Assembly (NCBI GenBank): GCA_001600055.1
Contig: BCIV01000013.1
Coordinates: 248,001 to 312,000 of the forward strand
Length of the DNA stretch: 64,000 nt
Direction: 5' to 3'
Source of the DNA: Filobasidium wieringae
Lineage: Eukaryota > Basidiomycota > Tremellomycetes > Filobasidiales > Filobasidiaceae
Shown here: positions 33,837 through 47,203 of the stretch, one piece after another
Numbering within the stretch: the stretch's first letter is position 1
How the letters are laid out: each line of letters opens with the position of its first letter
Notes under the pieces: model-generated
Databases searched by the model: none
What the model was told of the DNA's origin: nothing
Seen by the model: only the letters and a program-made list of their open reading frames with translations
Position numbers and translations under genes: made by a program

Positions 33837-36608
33837 TTATGTCGTGAAGATTCCTAGAATCTTGAATGGTGGTGCTGGGTGGGAGGAAACAAAACCATCA
33901 GTAAAGCTGTAGAGCCTAACAAAGGCAAACAAGGTTACTCACTAGGCTTTCCTTCCTCTCCCAATCTATCGAAACGAGCACATAATCAAGTCAGAATTGT
34001 CGATCTACGCACGCAAAACACATTCGCAGGTATTCATGCACTCACAGCTGACATTCTACGAAATGAGACCCCCTTTGCACATGTCGATCGATCATGGTTA
34101 AACTGATGGAAGCACAATCGCGGTCAGACTGTATCCATCACAAGGTAGAAGACAGTGTATATGACTCACGTGGGCAGGGTCGTAGGCACATCAGCCATAC
34201 CGGACAACTCGACGGCTCCGGCAACGTTACTACGAAAAAGAGAGAAGAGACTGATTAGTTCCGGAACCCTTCGCTAGACCAGCTCAGATCCTTACTCATC
34301 GACCCAACATGATACTGATCCCAAAGGAGGCTCTCCCTCTGGCGCTTGCAAGTAGTAAATGGCCACATCTCCCGCTCCCAACTGAATAGGTACCCTCAAT
34401 CGACTGGTAGGTTGTTCAGCATACCAGTAGTGTCGATCCTCCGATCGGTCACCCTTAGACGGGTGGTGGTCGTGCCATCCACTTCCGTAGAACAAAGAAG
34501 GGGGAAGAGGGTTGATCAAGTCGTTGGCAGAGACACAGAAGGGCTCGATCTCCCTGAACTGAAGGATATCCGAAGGACGATCAGACAGCCTAGCAGAAGG
34601 CACCCGAAGTCCAGCGTATTTGTTGTCGGTAGGAGCGACGTTGACTCCGTCAGTTTCCTCCTGCAGGAGATCGCTGCCCTTCCTCTGACCAACTCCTCCG
34701 AAAAGGCTGGGACCTCCGGTGGTGCTGTCGGCACCCTCAGGTCCCATGTAGGGAACATCGAAAGCGTGACCCATAGTGGCAGACCAACCGGCACAGACCT
34801 GTTGCATCATGTAACTGATTAACACGTCGGCGAGGAGATCGTGACCTGACGGGTTGGCAAGGACAGGGTCGGTGTAGAAGGTAGATCGAGCGGCCTCGGG
34901 GTTAGACAAGTAGTCATGGTAGAGCAATCCCTTGGTACTAGAGATCGAGATTCGCAATATCAGTATACCTACAATCCGGATTCGAAATGTTCTTTACTAA
35001 CCTGATGTGAGGTACATCATAGAACTGAGCAACGACAGTGTGCAAAAGCTCGGGTCCGGCGAAACCGTTCTGAGCCTGGATCTGAGGACTAAAGTGTCCG
35101 AGGATGATGATGGCGGGCATGTCGGGTCGTACGAGAATGGATCGAACCAAAAGCTCGAAGTGAGTAAGCCATTCAGGGTCGCTGTGAAGTGGTTGATAGA
35201 TCAGAACCTTGTGTCTCATTGTGCGTGCCTGGATCCAACTCACTTGGGATCGCTGCTGTCGAACTCCAAGATGACCAAGTCGGTCTGATCTGGCAAGTGG
35301 TGTCCAGAACAGTAAGCGAAGTAGGCCGAATCGGTCTTCCTGGTTGCTCCGTTGGTCAACTCCGAGGCAGGGTGAGGGAAGACGCTGTTCCACCAATCGA
35401 AGAATTTGGCTGGGTAACATTTAGAGTTGACTGGGTCGTCTCCTGCTCCGTGACATGCCGATACTGTCCATAACGGAAGCATTGACAGATCAGCTATAGC
35501 TCGATCCTGAACGCTATGTAGCTTATTACTAACCTGATCCTCCCAAAACACTGATAGTGACAGGCATTCCACTCAAAGCCTTCTGAACAACCCTCTGTAT
35601 TCTCGCATTACTACCCTGGTGCAATCGACTCTTCAACAGACCCCACTGCCCTCTTCGCTCCGCTACAACATCCCCTGGTCCAAAGATAGGACAAAACTCG
35701 AACGGTGCGGGATCGGTTTGCGATGCGTTCAGGTAATCCCGTGGAGTCAAGGTATGGTCGTGTAGTAATTTGGATTCGGATGAAGCTGTGACATTGCAAG
35801 TCGAGAGTCGAGTTAGAACACGATCAGTCAGTCGAACAGTTGTGAGCAAACTCACGTAATATCCATCGTCCGACTGTTAGTAGACCGATTACTACCATCG
35901 CTATGATTCCCACTTTCTTCCCTGACAGACCTGTACACGAACATCGAAAGGCTCAGCTGCTGTAACCTAAAAATAAATTCAAGGCCTCTGGACTCGATCG
36001 TTGTTGCAACAATCGAGTGCCGGACATTTCTTGATGATAGGAGAGTAGCGATACGTACCAGTTCCAGCAAACCCATTACCTGCAACAGCCATACTCCCTC
36101 GTCTTGAGCTCGTTGCGGATGAAGTTCCCGAAGGTGCGAGAGCATCCTCTTTTTTGTGATCTCGTTCTCGCTGTAAAGAAAAACAGTCGGGGAAGAGCGT
36201 GAGAACCAAAGGATAGGCAGGACGGAAGATCAAGGATCAGACTGGTCGTCCTGAGAGCTGGATGAGACGCGCAGACGGAAGATCACTTGCCATCATATTG
36301 GTAGGCACGTTGATATATTCTTCTTCTTCCTGAGATTGATAGCCTGAAACTGGAACTTCTATAACGCTCCTCTTGGTCAATCCAGAGTTCCTCCCGTGAT
36401 TGATAGACGAAGATGAAGAGATTTCGGAATGAACCTGGCCGTTAGGGATGGGTGCACCGAGAAATCTTGATTGCTGTTGCTGTAGCTGCTGCTGTCTATT
36501 GTGATCGCTGCCACTCGCGTGTCTCTCTTGTTCTTCACCGGGTCCACTGCTCGAGGGGAAGCTTGTCGAGATGGGTGTAGTGGCAGGATAAGAACCCCTT
36601 GCTCGCAT
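33837..36608 (-). CDS. membrane-anchored SGNH-hydrolase-like protein
   Basis: Start ATG 36608. A long disordered cytosolic N-terminus (Ser-, Gln- and Glu-rich, with a Q-run) precedes one hydrophobic helix, KVGIIAMVVIGLLTVGRWIL near 35890, so this is a type II single-pass topology. The extracytoplasmic part begins a Ser-nucleophile block, TISVLGGSVSACHGAGDD (spliced across 35470-35540), then DQTDLVILEFDSSDP, PAIIILGHFSPQ, and a late PSGHDLLADVL, placed like the His block of SGNH esterases. The C-terminus after three more introns reads LLGEEGKPTPPFKILGIFTT. Paralogous proteins of this layout are widespread in basidiomycetes. Polysaccharide O-acyl modification is a guess from the fold and topology only. 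Confidence 0.7.
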
Positions 36609-38024
36609 CAGGGTGAGATGAAATAGACGGGTTAATTAGACGGGATGAGATCACGTTGGTTTGGGCGGTGGGGAGGTGGTTGTGCGAGGTTTATGGGTGA
36701 GGGCGTTAGCGTGTCCAAGCGAGCGATTGCGATTTAAGGCGTCCCCGACCGATCGATCTTTGACAGCTGTGATGAAGTTTATCTGCAGTAATGCGAATGA
36801 CTATGGGATATACAACAAGTGTGAACGATACAAAAGTGGAGATCTGTACATTGTTCCATAGGATCTGCGGTGTATGTCGCCCTTGGGGCTGGAAGAAAAA
36901 GGGGATAAGACAGCTGGACTGGAAGCTGGAAGCAAGCTTTCGTGCTTTGTCTCTGCGTTGGAACGGGTTGCAGTCAGAAATAATGCTCCCGGACGCGCGC
37001 GCAGAAGCAAAAGGGAAACTGCAGCTTCGGGAGATCTCTCCTGATAACCTTATATGCAGAAAACCAGCGACAACAGCTGGACATCTCATCGGATCTCGAT
37101 CAGCCCGAATCGAGGCCATACGTAAACACAGAGCATGAACTCTGCCCAGCTACCTACCCAATCAGCAATCTTTCTTGACCCATTCACGAGTGCCTGCATG
37201 TCCTACCTCGTTGATAACGATTTGTTGTCGAGTCTAAATCAGCAAATTACTCCATATTTACGGCAATAGGTTCGGTACCTGCTCGACGCGTTTTCCCCGC
37301 GCTTGGCTGGCTATAGCTTTGCAACCTGAAACTGTTGCAGGTGCAACCGGATACATGGTCAGAGTGACAGTTGGTGGCTGCTCGATGCCTCGATCAGTCA
37401 GACGATGAGGATACTTCATCGCGTTGCATCCCTCGAACCATCCACGTCCTAGAGGTCTTGCCTGATGATCTACTTTATATTTGCATGGCAGTTAGCGCAG
37501 ACCTCACGTGTCCTGAGTAAGTAGGCCCTTGGTCGAGGTTGTCGCCTGTAAAGCCAGAACGATCACGGTACAGTCATGGTCTAGTATACAACTTCCTTTA
37601 GTCCAGTGGTAGACCGAAATCGAGTCGAAATGGAACATGGAGAGCTGGAGAAAAAAGCATCCGAAGACTGCGACGGATATGCACCGAGCGAGTGACAGAT
37701 TGCACTGAGGCTCTTCTCTGATTTAGGCTGGATATGCCTCATAGTCAACTTCCTTGCCATCCCGATCATACAGCATACATTAGCTTGGTGAAATGTGCGC
37801 TGTTTATGAAATAATCACTCGAAGTGGTGACAAGTGGTATAGGGGTAGTAAGCATATCATCTTTCGGTGACTTAAAGTCGTACACGGTCACGCTCCAATA
37901 GGTCGTAACAGCAGCAAAGACCTCGATCAAGTCTCACACGGAACCGCAGTTGCTCGAACACAAATGCTATATCCTAACCTGGAGCAAGATATACAACGTC
38001 TTCATCCCCTCAATACAATATCCC
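36609..38024. other. intergenic, no supported gene
   Basis: 1.4 kb between the SGNH-like gene start and the TRM8 stop. It contains the promoter of the former. Open frames around 36700-37140 occur on both strands over the same bases and lack domains. No repeat or RNA gene found. Confidence 0.4.
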
Positions 38025-39723
<1,699 letters not shown>

Positions 39724-39766
39724 TGAGTATCAACATCCATGACAACCCGTTCTTCTTCCATGTGGC

Positions 39767-41537
39767 TTACACATATATAGCATGGAGCAAAAACCCACCT
39801 GTGCCGTTGGTCGACATTTCGGGATGGGTTCTTCCAGGGAATACTTGATACTTTCGCATCCAACTCTCAGTCAAATTAGGTGCTAAGTATTCTGGTCGCT
39901 CTTTCATAGTTTTTAGGGTTTGGGCTAAGATGTTCTGGTAAGGGGAATATATCGTGATAGGGGATGATCCAGCAAGGTAAAGATCCAGGCGAGGAAGTAT
40001 CGAGGCCGGAGAGTAAGTTGACGCGATGATCAACCTGTCACATATTATCGTGATGAGCGATAGTATTCCAAAATGATAAAAGTTGCATACTTACCCGTCC
40101 CAGTTGCCTCGATGCAACTCTTCCCTCGTTGCAGTCAACTCCTCTAACACAGCATCCCTTTTCTTGATCTTTGCCATCTCCTTCATCCTGCTTCTGACAG
40201 CCTTGGCGGCCTGCTCCTCGCTCACTTCTTTGGGCGTAGCTGCCTCCTCAGGTTCCTCTACCGCCAGTTTCATCTCAACCGGCTTGTAATCCTCTTCCAC
40301 TTGTGCCCAGTTCAAGTAGCTAACCATATTTGCGATCATGGCTGGAGGGAAGTTCATCATCTCGATGACTGGCCAAGCGGGAGGGCTTTCGTTGTCCGTG
40401 ATGACCATCACTCGACCTTTCCCGCCCATACGTTCTAACACCGCCGATAGAACCAGACCGCCAGTGTCATCCACCAAAAGGTATCGTCCACCCGGTCGGA
40501 TAGCAGATAGCTGAATCAGCTGGGCCAATGTGTCTCTTCGCAAGTTCATGATACTGGCTGGGGTACGGGCAAGGTGATATGCGATAAGGTTGTTAGTGCT
40601 AGGGGATAAGGGTGTGACAGACAAGATGTATCTATCGTTTCGAAGCTTCAATTAGTATACTTTGAGGATGTCCAGATACTATGAGGCTTACTTCTTCTCC
40701 TTTCGCTTCCTCCATTTATCTTTGCTGTATTCTGTTTTGAGCCCGAATCTATCATGCCTTTCTACTTGCATTTGAATGATGTCGTCTGCTTCATAGCCCT
40801 GGTTTCTCAAGTCGGCAATTTCTGCAGGCGTCAATAAAGATGGGTGGTTTGTTCCAGTAGTATCTGGAGTAGGAGCGCTGTCATCGATTAGCTCGTTCGT
40901 GGCATCGGTTTCCTCTGAGAGTTGTAGGTAGATGTCAGATCAGGTTGATAGCTCATGGATGAGGCATGAACAGGCAGAACGTACCTAGCTCCTCCATTCG
41001 AGGCGGTCGAAGAGGCTTCAATCTAACTCCGTTCACATCTATGTTGACTTTCGAGACCTCTTTCCCCTTTCCCTTCCCTTTCTTTGCAGACTTCTTGCTG
41101 TCTTCAGGAACGCTGTCCTCCATTTCCACATCATCAATCCCGGAAACAGGAGTAGTCGCTCGAGAGGGCTCTTCAGATACAGGACCTGATGCGTTGGCAG
41201 TGCTGGCAATAGGAATAGGGTTCAAAACTTCGTAGGTCACATCATAGCATTTCCCGAGCAATTCTGTAGCGTTGAACGACCCGAACTTGCCGATATTAAT
41301 AACTCTGTGCTCAGAAGCTTGTAAGCTAATTGCTCGACATTAATCGACAATGTATAACACTTACCCCCCAGATTTGACAACAACGTTCTTGATCACATCG
41401 CTGGGCAATTTAAGCATGACATTGTCTCCTTCTCGGATATGGTTGACTCGGCTTTCCAATCGCTCTTGTATGTCTATTGGTAGCATCGGGCTGACCGACG
41501 CTTCTTGTGTGAGGGATTCTGTGATAGGCTCTGACAT
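39767..41537 (-). CDS. TRM6: tRNA (adenine-N1)-methyltransferase non-catalytic subunit
   Basis: The non-catalytic partner (Gcd10/Trm6) of Trm61, which makes m1A58 in initiator and other tRNAs. ATG 41537 gives MSEPITESLTQEAS. Then IREGDNVMLKLPSDVIKNVV and INIGKFGSFNATELLGKCYD fit the N-terminal beta-barrel. A Lys/Glu-rich linker (KKGKGKGKEVSK) follows. Then KKYILSVTPLSPSTNNLIAY, RPGGRYLLVDDTGGLVLSAV, FPPAMIANMVSYLNW, ending LTESWMRKYQVFPGRTHPEM and STNGTGGFLLHAIYV, matching the end of human TRM6. The Rossmann domain has lost catalytic residues in this family. The next gene on the same strand is TRM8, another tRNA methyltransferase. Confidence 0.9.
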
Positions 41538-41799
41538 CCTTGCAGACTCCCGGTGTTGGACGTCTGATATTGAAGCTGCTGAGCTCAGCTGGATCTGGCA
41601 TATGAGCTGAAATTGAACAACTTCTACGTTCAACTTCCAACTTTCGTAAGCGCAAATCTCGAGAGGGCGTATTTTGGTCTCAAAGACAAATAGAAGCGCG
41701 TGTCGATATGTACGTTTCAGATGTTCCTGTTGACGGTTTCACAATGCTACAGACTCATATATACAACCAGCTTATGTTTCTTGCCTTCCTCGTAGTACC

Positions 41800-43840
41800 T
41801 TACAAGATCAAACAGCTTCCGGACTTCTTCACTACGCCGTCCTTCATACTGTTCACCGCTTCAGTGGCTTCTTTACCTCCCATCTCAGCTTTCTCTTCCA
41901 ACCTCTTCTCATCGACGGCACCTTTCTGCTCGGCTTTGACCAGCTTCTCCACGGGCACATCCGTCTCCACTAATCGGCTAGTGATCTGGGGATGACCTCT
42001 ACACCTTTCTAACCTCGGGGCAGTTATCGCAAAGCAGCGAGGTAGAATGCGTTCGTCCCATTCACCGGTCTTGAGCGTATGAGCCAAGCTCTTGGCACAT
42101 GAGAAGATCCTCGACTATTATCGTTCAAAAGACTTCAGAAATCTGCGAGGTCCACCGTATCGATTATCCAATGGCCTACCTGTCCGTGTCCACTAAATCC
42201 CGCAGCGATGAATAACCCATCCTTCTCTGGGATCTCTCCGACAAGGGGAAGCATGTCCTTCGAATACCCTAGAATACCAGACCATACCTTGGTCAAACCT
42301 TCACCTTCGGCTTCTTCACCCCAATCAATGAAGTTCTGAGGCATGTAATTTGCCAGGACTAAGTGTCAGGCCACAGATTTAGCTAAATCAAGTCTAATTA
42401 TGGAGCGAAAGTCACCTCACCTTTCGTCCAGGCCGGGATAGTCGTACTATCATCGGTCAATCCGACTCTCTCATTAGGCTTGAGGATCCCCAATTTGATC
42501 ATCTCGCTTTCGCCACCGCCCAGAACCTATTTCGACCCGTTTCATTCCCGATTCCGGGTGCTACTTGAGAATCGGACTCACAATACCTCCATCTCCCTTC
42601 TGAACCATGTAATAACCGCCTGCCGACATGTTGTAAGTCCTTTCCAACGCCTTGCTGCCGGAGTAGGACGGAGGAGGCGTGATCAAGGCGCATTGACCGT
42701 AGACCGGGAAGATTCTGTGAAGGGTTTAGTACATGAGCTCGTCCTCGCCGTCGCAACCCTAGTGATGCGCGACTTACTGATCGTATAAATCGCCTCCTTC
42801 TGGGAACAGTTCTCGGGTATGAGCGTTGGTACATAGAACGACCCTCGTGGCCTTGATTGTCCCTTGGCTGGTCTTGACATTCCACCGAGTCTTCGCCGCT
42901 TCCGTGGGAGCGAAAGCCTTATCAGGTGAAATGCTGTCTACCGGCATCCAAGTAAACAGTTGAAAGTCGGAGTGCGACGACGCGAGAGCTGCTTTCATCA
43001 GGGTGGTGCACAGACGGTGTGAGTGCACAGAGCCTGCTGGGCGGGTCAAGCAGGAGGTAGCGGTCTTCATTCTAGAGAGCTAGATTTGGGTTCGATCATT
43101 AAGAAGCAATCAGAGGATGTAGAAACTAATACTCACCTCTCTGGCTTCGGACTCGTTATACCATCTGGTACTGGTATCTGATGTGTATCCAAACTCTTTC
43201 CTCAAAGCGAGCCACTTCTCGTGAACGCTCTTCTGTTGAGAAGATGTCTCGTCCCCCATGTGCACTACAACATCAAATAACGAATTAGACCAGGTCCTTC
43301 AAGGCTTATGACTATGTAATCACCCTCGCATAATTCTCCCTTCCAGAAATCGACTTCTTGGGTCCATCCTTCTTTGTCAATGATATCAGCGATGAGATCA
43401 AGATTGTCGCGCTCTTGCTGAACGACCTTCAGGCCATCCTCGTCTGACAGTCCGGAGCCGTGAGGGATAGGTGCAGTGGCTTTCATGAATGCCTTGTGAG
43501 TGGCGGGACCGATGCTTATTCAGAAATACCTCCATCTATATCAAAGTTCACATGATACGGCACAACGATTTATTACTTACTGTCCCCCGTTCCTGCCAGA
43601 AGCGCCGCTACCTACATCTTTCGCTTCCAGAAGGACGATCTTCTTCCCTTCACCGCCACCTCCCTCTCTCGTCATGAAGTATGCGAGAGAGGCTCCCATG
43701 GTACCGCCGCCAATGATGACGATATCAGCATGGTCAGGGAAGTGTTTCGGATTGGTGTGAGAATAGAGTGAGGAGGTTGAGCGATTCGTAGCTTGCCAGT
43801 GGGACACGGTCGAGATGAACGGTTCTGGAAAATGAGGCAT
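41800..43840 (-). CDS. FAD-dependent amine/amino-acid oxidase-like protein with C-terminal CaaX box
   Basis: A DAO-family flavoprotein. The dinucleotide-binding motif is HADIVIIGGGTMGASLAYFM near 43720, with LLEAKDVGSGASGRNGG directly after. Middle exons include TSCLTRPAGSVHSHRLCTTL and TSQGTIKATRVVLCTNAHT. The distal part has GILGYSKDMLPLVGEIPEK and GLFIAAGFSGHGQ. The last intron (about 65 nt after GHGQ) joins to SRIFSCAKSLAHTLKTGEWD, the usual GHGxxRxFxCAK ending of the family, followed by a charged tail ending KKSGSCLIL. C-L-I-L at the very C-terminus, after two lysines, fits a type-I geranylgeranylation CaaX site. Substrate unknown. Start ATG 43840. Confidence 0.85.
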
Positions 43841-44453
43841 CTTGTAATTAATTAGAATTTGCGTCGTGTATTGTGGCGGTTCTGTGGGTCAAGGAATCAG
43901 CTGCTACGTGCAATGCTAGGAGATCAAGCTATATAGCTCATCACCATTCCGCTTAGACTCGACCCTGATCGTGCAAGCGAGCGGCTAATCTCTGCAATCT
44001 CTCCTTCGGCGGTGTCCGAGAGAACGATAAGCACCGCCTAGTGTCGAGATATAGCTGGTTTCAAGATGTCCGCCGACGTCAGCTGATCATAAAATTAGGT
44101 GACATGTCCGTTGATCACAAGGATCAACGATCAAGATTCTTGATTCACATGGTTCGCAACTGCTATCGATCATAGATAGTGCAGATCATAGGTCACAGGC
44201 TATTCAAACTCCACCGAGCGCTTAGAAGCTCATGATCACTTGACAGGGTACGTGCTGATGTCGGCAAGATGACTTCGACACTAGGATATCGATTCTAATA
44301 AGCGGAAATATCCGTACTACGTACTACAAGATCATTCTAACTATGGAGACACATTAAATCATTAAACCTCCCCATATTGGAGCCCTTCTATTCACTAAGT
44401 ATATAATCGATTTACTACTGCTGATCCCGGAGCGATGTCACGCTGTCCAACTC
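43841..44453. other. intergenic, no supported gene
   Basis: About 610 AT-richer bases between the FAD oxidase start and the CPL1-like stop. It contains the promoter of the oxidase gene. No domain-bearing frame seen. Confidence 0.4.
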
Positions 44454-45711
44454 TCAGTAAAAAGTCCTTTTGACGTAGTTTCCCTTGGGGATACAGTTGA
44501 TACCGTCGGATGACAGTTTGTGCGACCTGTCACATGCCTTGACTGGTTCGTGCGGAACAGAGGATCAAATCAGTCCTTGAATCCTTTGATCAGACGATTG
44601 AAAGAGGCGAGAAGGCCTACTTACTCCGACAGGCTCCGGACACACACTGCACGTTCGCCACTCCCGCAATCTCGCTACAGTCCTGGCTTGCTGGTTCGCC
44701 GGGGCATCCTCCGCATGCTGCATTGGATGAAAGAGGAATTAGTAAACATTATAAGCACACGAGGTTCATTGTATCGCTTACCAGGGAGATCCCTCTGAGT
44801 GTCAACACACTTCTCGCTTACGAGGCCTTTCCTTCCTTTGATCTGACAAACAGTCTTGCCAGCTTCGCAGAACGAGTCGGAGCCTCCTGCCAGGACGCTC
44901 TGGGTCTCAAGAGCTCTACGCCTACGAGCGGCTCCGGCGGATGGAGTCAAGGTGGTGGTAGCTGAAGCCATGGTGGAGGAGGCAGGAGTGGCCGTCAAGG
45001 TTGTTGAATCGGTTGCAATCACCCGGAAATCCAATTCAGTCGAGACGATGAAGTCTCTCTTTCCGATCTATCGGAATTTCAAGATCATCCTCAGTATACA
45101 GTATGCATATCAATACTGATTTGATGGCTCACCGAGTAGATGAAACCATAGTCATCTACTTCAGGGTTGCCCTTGGACAAGGAGTCGGCTGCGATGCTTC
45201 CCCTGTGAAATTGTCTCAGCCGTCATGCGTCCTGTTATGGTTCATTATCAACTTACTTGGTAACGGGACAGATGAACTGTGATGTTCCAGAGGCTCCCAG
45301 AGCGAGATTCCTGCAAATCAAGCGGCCAGAGTTAAAGGATGGAGCTGTGATTATAGGGGATCGAACTCACCCTGCGCATCGCAGGATCGTATCCTCCTCG
45401 ACATAGTAGAATCGGACATAGTTGAAATTGAGTCCCGCGCACTCTATAGCCCAGTTGATAGAGATCAGTGAATAATTCAGGGCCTGCTGTACACATCACT
45501 GACGATTGTAATCATAGGCTGTGTCGATAGTCACTGAACTGGAATCGTTGACATCCCAAGTCACTTCCCGAGCATAGTTGGTGATCCGGATTGTTCTGGA
45601 ACAGACCTGCGTTGGATTATCTGTTTGATTGGTGGTTGTTTGCGCAGCAATGCCTGTTGCTGCAAAGAGTGCGACAGCCGCGGAGATTGCAATTCGAGTG
45701 AGAGAGAGCAT
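44454..45711 (-). CDS. secreted CPL1-like cysteine-rich protein
   Basis: ATG 45711 opens a clear signal peptide (MLSLTRIAISAAVALFAATG, then IAAQ). The mature N-terminal part contains FNYVRFYYVEEDTILRCAG. After a Thr/Ser/Ala-rich linker and a tetrabasic ARRRRALE site comes a cysteine-rich C-terminal domain: SDSFCEAGKTVCQIKGRKG, ACGGCPGEPASQDCSEIAG, VANVQCVSGACRIKAC and LSSDGINCIPKGNYVKR. The CGGC...DCS.IPGV..V.C..G.C pattern and the terminal SSDGxxCIP are those of the CPL1-like/PriA-like domain. Cpl1 of Cryptococcus neoformans is a secreted virulence-associated protein of this family. Whether this protein is its ortholog or one of several paralogs cannot be told here. Several introns; exon limits near 45080-45160 are approximate. 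Confidence 0.78.
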
Positions 45712-47203
45712 GTTAGGATGATGGCTGCTAAATGATTGATAGTGCTTGGAGTAAGCTGATATGGAAGGCAGATATAGAGACAGAGTACCGTAGCAATATT
45801 TATATAGGAGTTTCCACACCTTGTATGTGAACAAATAGACCGGTGCCACCCGTTCTCGCCCGCTACGCCCTTCGATATTCGCAGGTACGAAAAATCGGCA
45901 TGCGAGTCAATCTGGACTACAGAGCAGCACTATTGTTCTCTGGATTAAGGTCGTGGAACTGGACTCCGGTGAGCGACGAACAAAGAATGGATCGCTCTTC
46001 AAATGCCAGCCTGAATAGGGGTCTGGAGACCCTGAGACTATCGCGCGGCTACCTCTCGAAAACGCGGAATATCACGTAAACACTCTAAGCGAGGGCGATC
46101 GACTTCTTCTTTGTCCGCCTCGGGTTATGTGGCAAGTAACCCAAGCCCTATCTTTCCCAGAGGCGTATGCTTCGATCAGATGCGGTCTTGCTCGTGTATT
46201 AATCTGCCAAGAGTCCGTCGGACCCGAGAAGCGAGTACAAGTGGGTATGATCTTCTTTTGTTTGGCTCAAAAGCCGGACCTGGACCCTCTTTGTTTGTTG
46301 GGATCATCATGCCAGTGCAATCTGCTATTAGATGGATACCTAATTCGCCAATGGCGCTGTAGCTCCCCAACCCGACACACATACTCAGACATCGAACTAT
46401 CTCGAGATGATTGGTAGAATTCGTTCTTCGTGAAGCACCTTGGAGCAATGCCATTAAAGCCATGAAGGTGTAGCCTAGCGTCTCAATGTGGAGAACATTG
46501 CAGGTTCAGAGAAAAAGAACAATGATATTAGCTGATAACAAAAGCAGATATCGATCGATTCTGAGACATATGTCTTGGATGCAATATACCGAGGTTTCCA
46601 AAAATCACGCGTTGCCGACAGACCGATCGCGTTCTTTGTTCTCGGAACAAAGGGATTCTTCTTCAAGTTTCTCCGGGCTTCGTCCTCTTAGAGTGAAAGC
46701 CAAACCGTTCAGACGGATCAAAGGCGGAACTCGGGATCCGCAACTCATGCTATTCTGTCAGCGCCGTGTCAAAATCTACGAACCGTGGAGTTGGGCATGG
46801 TGTACGGCATACGGTGTGCGGGTCAGTAAGTACAGTAAACACAGAATACAGAATCACAGTAAGTACGGTAAGCAATGCCTGTAAGGCAGACCTTGTATCA
46901 GACTGGTATATGGCAGGACCAGGGTAATGCAGAAGGTTTTCAGTCACCTTCAACCATGCATGCAGCATGTTGTGCATCCCCGAATATCCTAGATAGAGCA
47001 CCTACACTATGCCAGGCCAGTAACCGACCGCAAGGGGTAGATCGCGCTTCGACGGACAAACTGAGCTGCGGGATGTCCGCTTATTCGTCAGGTTCATAAA
47101 GTGGAGGGCTGTCTGTGTTGCCATTCGAGACATATGCAGTTGAGCGTTGGCAATTGGCAACAAGGTCTTGTAGATCTATTCCTTCTCCCCAGAACTCTGT
47201 ATC
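45712..47203. other. intergenic, divergent CPL1-like / Cyp8 upstream region
   Basis: 1.5 kb between divergent start codons. Short frames on both strands lack domains. Around 46827-46875 there is a degenerate repeat of CAGTAAGTAC/CAGAATACAG-type units (AGTAAGTACAGTAAAC, CAGAATACAGAATCAC, AGTAAGTACGGTAAGC). No RNA gene recognised. Long upstream regions are common for regulated secreted-protein genes, but no motif supports a specific regulator. Confidence 0.4.

Noticed and set aside
36706..37138. Open frames on both strands between the SGNH-like gene and TRM8
   Set aside because: Both strands are open over the same bases, and neither has a domain or clean splice links.
46827..46875. Short repeated AGTAAGTAC/AGAATACAG units as a CRISPR-like or satellite array
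   Set aside because: Only two to three degenerate units with no spacers. Eukaryotic context; treated as local slippage.
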